Assembly: GCF_004349355.1 (NCBI RefSeq)
Contig: NZ_SMFK01000001.1
Coordinates: 124,001-188,000 of the forward strand
Length of the DNA stretch: 64,000 bases
Direction: 5' to 3'
Origin: Flavobacterium cellulosilyticum
GTDB taxonomy: Bacteria > Bacteroidota > Bacteroidia > Flavobacteriales > Flavobacteriaceae
Under the pieces are notes generated by a model. That model made no database searches. It was given only the letters and a program-made list of their open reading frames with translations, and was not told the origin of the DNA. This document shows, in pieces, positions 18,788 through 27,819 of this stretch; the first letter of the stretch is position 1; every line of letters begins with the position of its first letter. Both the position numbers and the translations under genes were made by a program.

Positions 18788-19195
18788 ATGACTAAAAAAG
18801 AAATAACGCAATTATCTTATGAAATTATTGGATTTGCCATAAAAGTTCACAAAAAACTAGGTCCAGGTTTGTTGGAGAAAATTTATGAAGAATGTTTAAA
18901 ATATGAACTAGAAAAAAACGGGTACAATGTTAAACAACAAATAAATATAGAAATCGATTATTATGATTTAGAACTATCAAATCCATTGAGATTGGATTTA
19001 TTAGTAAATGATTGTATCATCGTCGAGTTGAAAACAGTTGAAAAATTTCACCCAATAGATGAAGCCAAACTATTAACTTACATGAAACTATTAAGTATTC
19101 CGCAAGGATTACTCATCAATTTTAATACTACCAACATATCAAAATCTACCAAACCATTAATAAATGAATATTTTTCCAGACTTGCTGACGATTAA
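18788..19195 (+). CDS. GxxExxY protein (PD-(D/E)XK nuclease-like, function unknown)
   Basis: A 135-residue cytoplasmic protein. The name motif is present as GLLEKIY (residues 27-33 from the ATG at 18788), preceded by AIKVHKKLGPG. Further on it has LRLDLLVNDCIIVELKTVEK, the D-x(n)-E-x-K arrangement of the PD-(D/E)XK nuclease superfamily (Pfam PDDEXK_3), so nuclease chemistry is possible though no role is established for this family. A TTG three bases earlier could also start translation. I prefer ATG. The gene sits between 24-bp inverted repeats and beside a tandem repeat array, as if carried by a small mobile or amplifying element. Confidence 0.88.
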   Translation: MTKKEITQLSYEIIGFAIKVHKKLGPGLLEKIYEECLKYELEKNGYNVKQQINIEIDYYDLELSNPLRLDLLVNDCIIVELKTVEKFHPIDEAKLLTYMKLLSIPQGLLINFNTTNISKSTKPLINEYFSRLADD

Positions 19196-19206
19196 ATTTA
19201 ATAAAC

Positions 19207-19230
19207 CTTAACTCTCTTAATGGTTTAAAA
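19207..19230 (-). repeat. right inverted repeat of the GxxExxY cassette
   Basis: CTTAACTCTCTTAATGGTTT followed by AAAA is the reverse complement of the left repeat with one mismatch in 24. Together with L2 it bounds a segment of 490 bp that contains a single gene. Confidence 0.85.
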
Positions 19231-19297
19231 ATAATTAACGTTTTTGTTACAGTACTCGCAGGCAACCATACTTAACAAATCTAAAGTCACTTAATTG

Positions 19298-19620
19298 TTT
19301 AAAAAATATTTCACAATACTCACACACAACTAAACTTAATTTTTCTTATATTTCTTAATGGTCAAAGAAAAGTAAAACTTAATAAATAGAAACTCTTAAA
19401 GGTTTAAAAAATATTTCAAAATACTCACACACAACTAAACTTAATTTTTCTTATATTTCTTAATGGTCTAAGAAAAGTAAAACTTAATAAATAGAAACTC
19501 TTAAAGGTTTAAAAAATATTTCAAAATACTCACACACAACTAAACTTAATTTTTCTTATATTTCTTAGTGGTTTAAGAAAAGTAAAACTTAATAAATCGA
19601 AACTCCTAAAGGTTTAAAAA
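19298..19620 (+). repeat. three tandem copies of a 105-bp unit plus a partial fourth
   Basis: The 425-bp gap before the flavoprotein gene is largely repeats. TTTAAAAAATATTTCA recurs at 19298, 19403 and 19508, and CACACACAACTAAACTTAAT at 19321, 19426 and 19531, an exact 105-bp step with few substitutions. The array stops at TTTAAAAA followed by the ATG of the next gene, so the fourth copy starts where the gene starts. Each unit carries TTTCTTAATGGTC and CTTAAAGGTTTAAAAA, which resemble the right inverted repeat. A more diverged copy may occupy 19220-19297. Spacing is too large and spacers absent for CRISPR. Confidence 0.93.
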
Positions 19621-20829
19621 ATGAACTCAAATTTTGACATACTAATTATTGGTGGTGGAGCTGCAGGGTTTTTTACGGCAATCAATATTGTAGAAAAAAA
19701 TCCAAAATGTAAAGTAGCTATTCTTGAACGCGGAAGTGAAGTCTTATCTAAAGTTCGTGTTTCTGGAGGTGGAAGATGCAACGTTACTCACGCCTGTTTT
19801 GAACCCAATGAGTTGGTGAAATTTTATCCCCGTGGCGAGAAAGAATTGCGAGGTCCTTTCCATCAATTTTGTTCAGGTGACACCGTAGAATGGTTTAATA
19901 ATCATGGAGTCGAACTTAAAATGGAAGCCGATGGCCGAATGTTTCCTGTTTCGAATTCATCGCAAACTATAATTGATTGTTTTCTTCAAGCCACCCAAAA
20001 ACTGGGCATTACAGTATTAACTGGGCAAAGCGTGCAATCTATTTTCAAAAAAGACAACTTGTGGAAAATTGAAACTCAAAACGAAAATTATATCACCGAA
20101 AAATTAATTCTTGCCACAGGAAGCAACCCAAAAATATGGGAAATGTTACAAACTTTTGGCCACGCCATCGTAAATCCCGTTCCTTCCCTGTTTACATTTA
20201 ATATCAAAGATGCTAGAATTAAAGAATTGCCTGGAGTTTCGGCACAAGTTTCAATAAAAGTAAAAGACAGCAAACTTACCTCAACAGGTCCTTTATTGAT
20301 CACACATTGGGGAATGAGTGGTCCTGCGATTTTAAAACTATCTGCTTGGGGTGCACGAATTTTATCCGAAAAAAAATATCAGTTTACTATTTTTGTCAAT
20401 TGGTTGAATGATAGTGATTCTGAGGAAATTGAGCAGCAATTAAAAAAATTAAAACAAGAACAAGCTAAAAAAATGGTTTCCAAAAAATCACCATTTGATC
20501 TCACCAATCGTTTGTGGGAAAGTTTAGTCTTAGCATCTAATATTCAAGAAGAAACTAAATGGGCGGATTTGTCTAAAGTTCAAATTCAAGCTTTATCTAA
20601 TCAACTTACAAAAGGAATTTTTCAAGTAAATGGCAAAAGTACTTTTAAAGAAGAATTTGTCACGGCAGGAGGTATTGACTTAAAGGAAATTAATTTTAAA
20701 ACCATGGGAAGCAAACTGCACGAAAACCTCTACTTTGCAGGGGAAATCGTTAACATAGATGCAATAACAGGAGGATTTAACTTTCAAAATGCTTGGACAA
20801 GTGGTTTTATTTTAGCGAATGCAGTATAG
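19621..20829 (+). CDS. HI0933/BaiN-family NAD(P)/FAD-dependent flavoprotein
   Basis: A 402-residue flavoprotein. The dinucleotide-binding motif IIGGGAAGFFTAI lies at residues 8-20, and the family hallmarks LSKVRVSGGGRCNVTH (about 43-58), LLITHWGMSGPAILKLS (about 226-242) and the C-terminal GGFNFQNAWTSGFILANA are all present. Family members are oxidoreductases of largely unknown physiology, with BaiN acting in bile acid dehydroxylation in clostridia, so substrate cannot be named. Translation starts directly at the edge of the 105-bp tandem array, which therefore supplies its whole leader. A decayed copy of its 3' third follows downstream at 21205-21447. Confidence 0.9.
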   Translation: MNSNFDILIIGGGAAGFFTAINIVEKNPKCKVAILERGSEVLSKVRVSGGGRCNVTHACFEPNELVKFYPRGEKELRGPFHQFCSGDTVEWFNNHGVELKMEADGRMFPVSNSSQTIIDCFLQATQKLGITVLTGQSVQSIFKKDNLWKIETQNENYITEKLILATGSNPKIWEMLQTFGHAIVNPVPSLFTFNIKDARIKELPGVSAQVSIKVKDSKLTSTGPLLITHWGMSGPAILKLSAWGARILSEKKYQFTIFVNWLNDSDSEEIEQQLKKLKQEQAKKMVSKKSPFDLTNRLWESLVLASNIQEETKWADLSKVQIQALSNQLTKGIFQVNGKSTFKEEFVTAGGIDLKEINFKTMGSKLHENLYFAGEIVNIDAITGGFNFQNAWTSGFILANAV

Positions 20830-21204
20830 TATTTTTTGTATATTTATTTAGTAAAGTTTTGATACAAACATCTTAATAAAATTATTTCATTCTGAATTTT
20901 ATTAGTTTTAGTATTGAGACGTGATTTGGAATTCAAATTTTAGGAGGTTGCTACATTCATCAATAAGAAATAATTTATCCTATTTGCATCAAGTGGCAAT
21001 ATTTGACTTTAAATAAAATCTTACCTTATTTCAGAATAGTCATGCTACTAATTTAAATTTTAAATCAAATTAAAATTAGAAAAACATTTAGTTCTTAATC
21101 ACTTTATAAGATACCGATTCATATTTTGTAATCCTTAATGTATCGGGAAACATTCTATTTGTTATATCAAAAACAATTGGATCTGGTTTGGCAAATGTAA
21201 AGCG
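20830..21204. other. non-coding stretch, possibly very decayed flavoprotein copy
   Basis: No open frame is present. A faint resemblance to the flavoprotein gene (around 20940-20970, near TCAATAA) suggests that the recognisable remnant at 21205-21447 once extended further upstream, but the match is too weak to draw a boundary. Confidence 0.35.
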
Positions 21205-21447
21205 ATACAAAAAATACAATCAAACAAGTCAATTAGAGAAAGTTTAACACTGGTTTAGAATATTTAAGAAGATACCAAATGAATCAATTTATGTAAAATT
21301 CTTCTGCAAAATCTAACCAATAAATTAACGAATTCTAGATTTCAAATAAATGGAAAAAGTACCTTAAAAAAAATATTTATAACGGTTCGTGAATTTAACT
21401 TTCAAATGGCTTTAACTTGTAGTTTTATTTTGGCAAAATCTTTATAG
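21205..21447 (+). pseudogene. remnant of a second flavoprotein gene (3' part)
   Basis: The sequence aligns with the 3' third of the flavoprotein gene at a constant offset of 720 bp until about 21390. After that the offset is 618 bp, so 102 bp (34 codons) are missing. In the matching frame it reads FQINGKSTLKKIFITV and then FNFQ...SFILAKSL before a TAG, against FQVNGKSTFKEEFVTA and FNFQ...GFILANAV in the intact gene. Upstream parts are out of frame. There is no start codon or full domain, so it is a decayed partial paralogue. Confidence 0.82.
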
Positions 21448-21580
21448 TCATAAATAAATTAATCGTAATTTTGAAAATACATGTTTTATCAGACATTAAA
21501 ATTATTCAACGAATTATAAAATTTATATTTAAATAATTTCTTTACGGTTCTACAGTAAATCAACTAATATCCTATAGTAA

Positions 21581-24500
21581 ATGAAAAAAAATTACTTGTT
21601 AATCGCTATATTTTTAAACCTATTTACTCTCTATTCATTTGCCAATAGTTTAAAAAATAAAAATAACACAAATGATTTAAAAGAAGCATTTATTATTCAT
21701 TTGATTTCACCTATTTCATTATTAAATAATAATTCAAATGCTTTTTTAACAAATACTTTAGCCTCAACAGTAATTGCTTGCGAAGGCGACAACATAACAC
21801 TGATCGCAAATCCAAGCGGAGGAGTTGCTCCATACACATCCTTTAGTTGGACTGGTCCAAATGGTTTTGTTTCAACTGCCGAAAATCCAATTATAAATAA
21901 CATCAAAGAAGCTGATGCTGGAGATTACATTGTAACTTATACCGATGCTGCTGCTTCAACTTTTCAGAATACCATATCTGTTATCGTAACGAAAAAAATT
22001 ATTCCAACTTTTGATGCAACTGTATTTGCAATCTGTAATGGTGGTTTTGCTCCAATTTTATCAACAACATCAACAAATGGAATTAAAGGGTCTTGGAGTC
22101 CTTCAGTGGTAAGTAATACTGCAACAAACACCTATATTTTCACACCTGATGCCGGTCAATGTGCTAATAATTTTTCATTAACCATTTATGTCATTAATAA
22201 TGTTACCCCTACTTTCACATTACCAAAATCAATTTGTTCAAACAACACCCCTCCACTATTATTAAATATTTCTAACAATGGTATCGTTGGGACTTGGAGT
22301 CCAAGCACCGTAAGCAATACAAATTCAGGAAGTTATATATTTACACCTTCATTAGGACAATGTGCATTACCTACTACACTACAAATAATTGTAAACCCTT
22401 TATCGGCCATTTTTTTACCAGCAATCCCACCAATATGTTCTGGCGAAGTTTTAGCCCCTTTGCCGACTACTTCGAATAATGGTGTTACCGGAACTTGGTC
22501 GCCTGCAATAAACAATACAGCAACTACAACTTATACGTTTACGCCAACACCTGGACAATGTACTACTACTCCAACAACAATGACTATTGTAGTTAATCCT
22601 ACTATGCCAACTTTTACACAAGTGGCCCCAATATGTTCTGGTGAAGTTTTAGCTCCTTTGCCAACTACTTCGAATAATGGTGTTACCGGAACTTGGTCGC
22701 CTGCAATGAATAATACAGCAACAACAACTTATACTTTTACACCAACTACAGGACAATGTGCTACTAGTCCATCTACAATGACAATTGTCGTAAATCCGAT
22801 TGTGGCAACTTTCACGCAAGTGGCTCCAATATGTTCTGGCGAAGTTTTAGCCCCTTTGCCGACTTCTTCGAATAATGGTGTTACCGGAACTTGGTCGCCT
22901 GCAATAAACAATACAGCAACTACAACTTATACGTTTACGCCAACACCTGGACAATGTACTACTACTCCAACAACAATGACTATTGTAGTTAATCCTACTA
23001 TGCCAACTTTTACACAAGTGGCCCCAATATGTTCTGGTGAAGTTTTAGCTCCTTTGCCAACTACTTCGAATAATGGTGTTACCGGAACTTGGTCGCCTGC
23101 AATGAATAATACAGCAACAACAACCTATACTTTTACACCAACTACAGGACAATGTGCCACTAGTCCAGCTTCAATGACAATTGTCGTAAATCCGATTGTG
23201 GCAACTTTCACGCAAGTGGCTCCAATATGTTCTGGTGAAGCTTTAGCTCCTTTGCCTACTACTTCGAATAATGGTGTTACAGGAACTTGGTCGCCTGCAA
23301 TAAACAATACAGCATCTACAACTTATACGTTTACGCCAACACCTGGACAATGTACTACTACTCCAACAACAATGACTATTGTAGTAAATCCTACTATGCC
23401 AACTTTTACACAAGTGGCTCCAATATGTTCTGGTCAAGCTTTAGCTTCTTTGTCTACTACTTCGAATAATGGTGTTACCGGAACTTGGTCGCCTGCAATG
23501 AATAATACGGCTACAACCACTTATACTTTTACACCAACTACAGGACAATGTGCCACTAGTCCATCTACAATGACAATTGTCGTGAACCCATTAGTGGCAA
23601 CTTTCACGCAAGTGGCTCCAATATGTTCCGGTGAAGCTTTAGCTCCTTTGCCTACTACTTCGAATAATAATGTTACTGGAACTTGGTCGCCTGCTCTGAA
23701 TAATACGGCAACAACAACCTATACTTTTACACCAAATACAGGACAATGCACTACTAGTCCATCTACAATGACAATTGTCGTGAACCCATTAGTGGCAACT
23801 TTCACGCAAGTGGCACCAAAATGTTCTGGTGAAGCTTTAGCTCCTTTGCCTACTACTTCGAATAATGGTGTTACCGGAACTTGGTCACCTGCTCTGAATA
23901 ATACGGCAACAACAACCTATACTTTTACACCAAATACAGGACAATGCACTATTAGTCCGGCTACAATGACTATTGTAGTAAATTCGATTATGGCAACTTT
24001 CACGCAAGTGGCTCCAATATGTTCTGGTCAAGCTTTAGCTCCTTTGCCTACTACTTCGAATAATGGTGTTACCGGAACTTGGTCGCCTGCAATGAATAAT
24101 ACAGCAACAACAACTTATACTTTTACACCAACTACAGGACAATGTGCAACTAGTCCAGCTTCAATGACAATTGTCGTAAATCCGATTGTGGCAACTTTCA
24201 CGCAAGTGGCCCCAATATGTTCTGGTGAAGTTATAGCTGTTTTGCCTACTACTTCGAATAATGGTGTTACTGGAAATTGGTCACCTGCAATGAATAAGAC
24301 GGCTACAACAACTTATACTTTTACACCAACTACAGGACAATGTACCACTACTCCAGCTACAATGACAATTGTCGTGAATCAAAAAGTAACACCCACTTTT
24401 AATTCAATTGCATCAATTTGTTCAGGAGAAACTTTAGCTCCTTTGCCTACTACTTCGAATAATGGTGTTACTGGAATTTGGTCGCCTGCAATGAATAATA

Positions 24501-26062
24501 CAGCAACTACAACGTATACTTTTACACCAACTACAGGACAATGCACCACCACTCCTTCTACAATGACTATTGTCGTAAATCAAAAAGCAACTCCAACTTT
24601 TAATTCAGTTGGGCCAATTTGTTCAGGTGATACATTAGCTCCTTTGCCAACAACTTCGAATAATGCAATTACAGGAACTTGGTCACCAGTAATTAATAAT
24701 ACAGCAACAACAACTTATACTTTTACACCAACTACTGGTATCTGCGCAACAACAACTGTATTAACAGTAACTGTAAACCCAAATATTGTTCCGACTTTTA
24801 ATGCTATTCCAGATGTTTGTTATGAATCTGTAGCACCTAGTTTACCTACAATTTCGACTAATGGAATTACAGGAACTTGGAGTCCAACGATTGTAAGCAA
24901 TATAACTTCAGCTTCTTATACATTCATTCCTACTGCTGGCATTTGTGCAAGGAAAGCATCATTAAGTATAAACGTCAATACAATAGTACCCGTTTTCAAT
25001 ATCGTTCCTTCAATTTGCATCAACGGTACAGCTCCATTATTACCTAGTACTTCAACAAATGGAATTACTGGAACTTGGAGTCCTTCTATTATTAGCAACA
25101 CAGTTTCTGGAAATTATACCTTTACTCCTAATGCTAACCAATGTGCTACAACAACAGCTTTAACTATTACAGTTAAACCAATTCTTACTTCAAATTTTAC
25201 AGCTATTTCTCCAATTTGTTCGGGTGCAACAAGGCCATCATTACCTCTTGTATCAACAAATGGAGTTACAGGAACTTGGAACCCAGCAGTTGTAAATAAT
25301 CTGGCATCTGGAATTTATACATTTACACCAGCTCCAAACGAATGCGCTATTGGCACTACAATGAATGTTACAGTTATTCCAAATGCAATTCCGACATTCA
25401 CTCAAATTGCCCCAATTTGTTCTAATACTGCTTTAGAATCATTATCAACTACATCAATTAATGGCATAACTGGAACATGGTCGCCTGCTATGAATAATAC
25501 TACTACAACCACTTATACATTTACACCAACAACTGGTCAATGCGCAATTACAACTACAATGAGCATTATTGTTAATCAATCTCCAACAGCATTCACTATT
25601 AAAACTACAGATGTGGTTAATGGCAGGCCAGATGGAATTATTGAAATAAGCAATCCCTTAAATGGCTTAGCTCCTTTTCAGTACAGTGTTAACAATAGTT
25701 CATTTACTACAAATCCTTCGTTTACAAATCTAGCTCCAGGTGATTATACCATCACAATAAAAGATTCAAATAATTGTGAGTACAAAAAAGGAGCGATAAT
25801 TAACACTATGTGCTTATTCCCAAATGTCATTACTCCAAATAATGATTCTTACAACAATACGTTTAACCTTAGTGGTTGCGAGGTTGAAAGACTTCAGTTG
25901 TTTAATAGATACGGAAGAGAAGTTAATAGTTACACTAATTATACTAGTCAATGGGATGGAGCCAATAATAAAGGAGAACGTCTCCCTGATGGAACCTATT
26001 TTTATGTAGCCGAAATAAAAGGCGGCAAATCAAAAGTAGGTTGGGTATTTATATCTCGATAA
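21581..26062 (+). CDS. large secreted repeat protein with gliding-motility-type (T9SS type B) C-terminal domain
   Basis: A 1493-residue secreted protein. After a signal peptide (about 1-22) comes an Ig/PKD-like domain (about 65-135), then 18 repeats of about 66 residues whose consensus contains ICSGEVLAPLPTTSNNGVTG, TWSPAMNNTATTTYTFTP and GQC. Each has two cysteines, probably one disulphide. A SprB-like domain (NGRPDGIIEI...GDYTITIKDSNNCEY) precedes the last 85 residues (FPNVITPNNDSYNNTF to GWVFISR), the type IX secretion C-terminal domain found in gliding proteins. An adhesin or gliding-associated surface role is inferred. The Thr/Asn/Pro-rich composition differs from its neighbours. It has its own terminator. 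Confidence 0.92.
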   Translation: MKKNYLLIAIFLNLFTLYSFANSLKNKNNTNDLKEAFIIHLISPISLLNNNSNAFLTNTLASTVIACEGDNITLIANPSGGVAPYTSFSWTGPNGFVSTAENPIINNIKEADAGDYIVTYTDAAASTFQNTISVIVTKKIIPTFDATVFAICNGGFAPILSTTSTNGIKGSWSPSVVSNTATNTYIFTPDAGQCANNFSLTIYVINNVTPTFTLPKSICSNNTPPLLLNISNNGIVGTWSPSTVSNTNSGSYIFTPSLGQCALPTTLQIIVNPLSAIFLPAIPPICSGEVLAPLPTTSNNGVTGTWSPAINNTATTTYTFTPTPGQCTTTPTTMTIVVNPTMPTFTQVAPICSGEVLAPLPTTSNNGVTGTWSPAMNNTATTTYTFTPTTGQCATSPSTMTIVVNPIVATFTQVAPICSGEVLAPLPTSSNNGVTGTWSPAINNTATTTYTFTPTPGQCTTTPTTMTIVVNPTMPTFTQVAPICSGEVLAPLPTTSNNGVTGTWSPAMNNTATTTYTFTPTTGQCATSPASMTIVVNPIVATFTQVAPICSGEALAPLPTTSNNGVTGTWSPAINNTASTTYTFTPTPGQCTTTPTTMTIVVNPTMPTFTQVAPICSGQALASLSTTSNNGVTGTWSPAMNNTATTTYTFTPTTGQCATSPSTMTIVVNPLVATFTQVAPICSGEALAPLPTTSNNNVTGTWSPALNNTATTTYTFTPNTGQCTTSPSTMTIVVNPLVATFTQVAPKCSGEALAPLPTTSNNGVTGTWSPALNNTATTTYTFTPNTGQCTISPATMTIVVNSIMATFTQVAPICSGQALAPLPTTSNNGVTGTWSPAMNNTATTTYTFTPTTGQCATSPASMTIVVNPIVATFTQVAPICSGEVIAVLPTTSNNGVTGNWSPAMNKTATTTYTFTPTTGQCTTTPATMTIVVNQKVTPTFNSIASICSGETLAPLPTTSNNGVTGIWSPAMNNTATTTYTFTPTTGQCTTTPSTMTIVVNQKATPTFNSVGPICSGDTLAPLPTTSNNAITGTWSPVINNTATTTYTFTPTTGICATTTVLTVTVNPNIVPTFNAIPDVCYESVAPSLPTISTNGITGTWSPTIVSNITSASYTFIPTAGICARKASLSINVNTIVPVFNIVPSICINGTAPLLPSTSTNGITGTWSPSIISNTVSGNYTFTPNANQCATTTALTITVKPILTSNFTAISPICSGATRPSLPLVSTNGVTGTWNPAVVNNLASGIYTFTPAPNECAIGTTMNVTVIPNAIPTFTQIAPICSNTALESLSTTSINGITGTWSPAMNNTTTTTYTFTPTTGQCAITTTMSIIVNQSPTAFTIKTTDVVNGRPDGIIEISNPLNGLAPFQYSVNNSSFTTNPSFTNLAPGDYTITIKDSNNCEYKKGAIINTMCLFPNVITPNNDSYNNTFNLSGCEVERLQLFNRYGREVNSYTNYTSQWDGANNKGERLPDGTYFYVAEIKGGKSKVGWVFISR
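22000..25580 (+). repeat. 198-bp tandem repeat array within the adhesin gene
   Basis: Eighteen units of about 198 bp. Units 4-14 (about 22400-24590) are near-identical at DNA level, while the outer ones are diverged. In units 4-9 two unit types alternate (MPTFTQ...AINN...PTPGQCTTTPTT and VATFTQ...AMNN...PTTGQCATSP), giving a 396-bp higher-order period. Confidence 0.95.
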
Positions 26063-26106
26063 TTTAAAATAATAAAAGCTCCAATTGGAGCTTTTATTAT
26101 TTTAAA
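26063..26106. terminator. bidirectional terminator between adhesin and tspO
   Basis: A perfect inverted repeat of 20 bp with a 4-nt loop (core AAAAGCTCC-AATT-GGAGCTTTT), A-rich on one side and T-rich on the other. It can end transcription of both convergent genes. Confidence 0.9.
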
Positions 26107-26131
26107 ACGAAATAGTATTTATTTCATGAAA

Positions 26132-26608
26132 TTATTTATTCAACCACCAAATACTGAAATTCAAAATCATGGCGAAACTTACCCATAGCAAATATGGAAT
26201 AAGTAAATATCCTGCAATTTTATTAATTTTTTCAAACTTAGTATACGTTTCAAATATCATAAGCCACAATAATATTATTTCGATACCAGCTAACATTGGG
26301 TTTTTCAATCCAAAAAACAAATAGGACCACAAGCCATTTAGAGCTAATTGAACAGCAAATAAAACCAATGCTTTTTTAACCAAATCTTTATCAAATTCAA
26401 TTTTGTTCCAAATTAATCCCGCGGCAACACCCATCATCACATAAAGCATACTCCAAACAGGAGCAAAAACCCAATTCGGTGGATTAAAACTTGGCTTCAC
26501 CAAAGTAGGATACCATGTAGTTATTGCAGTACGAGTAACCATTCCAGAAAAATAACCAATCACTAAACAGGTAACAACTACAACTAGAATCCGAGTTATC
26601 TTATTCAT
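26132..26608 (-). CDS. tspO: TspO/MBR-family membrane protein
   Basis: A 158-residue protein with five hydrophobic segments and the TspO signatures: WYPTLVKPSFNPPNWVFAPVW (about 32-52), LYVMMGVAAGLIW, LALNGLWSYLFFGLKNP (about 89-105) and the final FAMILNFSIWWLN. TspO proteins bind porphyrins and sterol-like ligands in the inner membrane and can affect tetrapyrrole handling. It is divergent from mvaD with about 100 bp between, where each has a -7 box. Whether its role connects with the isoprenoid genes is unknown. Confidence 0.93.
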   Translation of the reverse strand: MNKITRILVVVVTCLVIGYFSGMVTRTAITTWYPTLVKPSFNPPNWVFAPVWSMLYVMMGVAAGLIWNKIEFDKDLVKKALVLFAVQLALNGLWSYLFFGLKNPMLAGIEIILLWLMIFETYTKFEKINKIAGYLLIPYLLWVSFAMILNFSIWWLNK

Positions 26609-26620
26609 TTATTTTTTTTG

Positions 26621-26628
26621 CAAATCTA
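26621..26628 (-). promoter_or_regulatory. -7 box for tspO
   Basis: On the minus strand this reads TAGATTTG, an exact match to TAnnTTTG, 12 bp upstream of the tspO start. No clear TTG at the standard upstream distance. Confidence 0.5.
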
Positions 26629-26685
26629 ACCAAATCTTTAATCCAATTCTACAAATAAACAAAGGAAGGTATAAAACAAAAAAAG

Positions 26686-26693
26686 TATCTTTG
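26686..26693 (+). promoter_or_regulatory. -7 box for mvaD
   Basis: TATCTTTG followed by C, an exact match to the Bacteroidota -7 consensus, 16 bp upstream of the ATG at 26710. The same octamer precedes the mevalonate kinase, rluB and tyrS genes here. Confidence 0.65.
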
Positions 26694-26709
26694 CAAAAAT
26701 TTTTAATTG

Positions 26710-27813
26710 ATGTTTTCAACAAACGATTTTATTCCAAATAAATATACTCAGTCCATCGAAAATGGAAGTTTCCAATGGAGTTCGCCCAGCAATATTGCCT
26801 TGGTGAAATATTGGGGTAAAAAAGACAAGCAGATTCCTGCCAATCCTTCGGTGAGTTTTACATTGAGTAATTGCAAAACCATTACAACTTTGGCTTTCGC
26901 CAAAAAACCGATTTCCTCTGCGCTCCCAGTAGAAGATTCAGATTTCTCCTTCGATTTGCTTTTCGAGGGCCAATCAAAAGAAGATTTCAAACCTAAAATT
27001 CAACAATTTTTCGAAAGAATTTCGGTGTATTTGCCCTTCTTGAAAGAATATCATTTTACGATCGACACTAAAAACACTTTTCCTCACAGTTCCGGAATTG
27101 CCTCTTCGGCATCTGGAATGGCGGCTTTGGCAATGAATTTAATGAGTTTAGAAAAAACATTAAATCCAACGATGACCGAAGATTATTTTTTTCAAAAAGC
27201 TTCTTTCTTAGCTCGTTTGGGTTCAGGAAGTGCTTGCCGAAGTATAAAAGGGAAAGTGGTAGTTTGGGGTAATCATAACACTATTTCAGGAAGTTCGGAT
27301 TTATTTGGTGTCGAATTTCCAAATACAATTCACGAGAATTTCAATAATTTCCAAGACACTATTTTATTGGTGGACAAGGGCGAAAAACAAGTTTCGAGTT
27401 CACTTGGTCATAATTTAATGAACGGACATCCATTTGCCGAAAGGCGATTTGATCAAGCTCATGAAAACTTAGACAAACTAATTGCTATTTTTGAAAACGG
27501 AAATCTTGAGGATTTTATCAAAGTGGTCGAAAGCGAAGCACTTACATTGCACGCTATGATGATGTGTTCTATGCCTTATTTTATTTTAATGAAACCCAAT
27601 ACGCTGGAAATTATTAATGCGATTTGGAAATTCAGAAACGCAACCAAAACACCTGTTTGTTTCACACTTGATGCAGGAGCAAATGTACATGTATTGTATC
27701 CTCATAACGTCAAAGAAAAAGTATTGCAATTTATTAAAGACGAATTAGTTGGCTATTGTCAAAATGCACAGTACATTTGTGACCAAATTGGAAGTGGTTC
27801 GATTGCATTGTAA
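26710..27813 (+). CDS. mvaD: diphosphomevalonate decarboxylase
   Basis: Catalyses the ATP-dependent decarboxylation of mevalonate diphosphate to isopentenyl diphosphate. The 367-residue GHMP-fold protein has the family N-terminus SPSNIALVKYWGKKD (about 25-39) and the ATP-binding PHSSGIASSASGMAALAM (about 128-145). It also has LARLGSGSACRSIKG and, near the C-terminus, TLDAGANVHVLYP. ATG at 26710 is chosen over the TTG just before it because the -7 box lies only 16 bp upstream. It leads a compact isoprenoid cluster with the next two genes. Confidence 0.95.
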   Translation: MFSTNDFIPNKYTQSIENGSFQWSSPSNIALVKYWGKKDKQIPANPSVSFTLSNCKTITTLAFAKKPISSALPVEDSDFSFDLLFEGQSKEDFKPKIQQFFERISVYLPFLKEYHFTIDTKNTFPHSSGIASSASGMAALAMNLMSLEKTLNPTMTEDYFFQKASFLARLGSGSACRSIKGKVVVWGNHNTISGSSDLFGVEFPNTIHENFNNFQDTILLVDKGEKQVSSSLGHNLMNGHPFAERRFDQAHENLDKLIAIFENGNLEDFIKVVESEALTLHAMMMCSMPYFILMKPNTLEIINAIWKFRNATKTPVCFTLDAGANVHVLYPHNVKEKVLQFIKDELVGYCQNAQYICDQIGSGSIAL

Positions 27814-27819
27814 TTTTTG

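Noticed and set aside
19298-19620. CRISPR-like array
   Set aside because: Units are 105 bp in direct contact without unique spacers, and no cas genes are nearby.
22333-23307. Three antisense ORFs of 60 codons spaced 396 bp apart
   Set aside because: They are the opposite strand of the adhesin repeats and share its period, so they are shadows.
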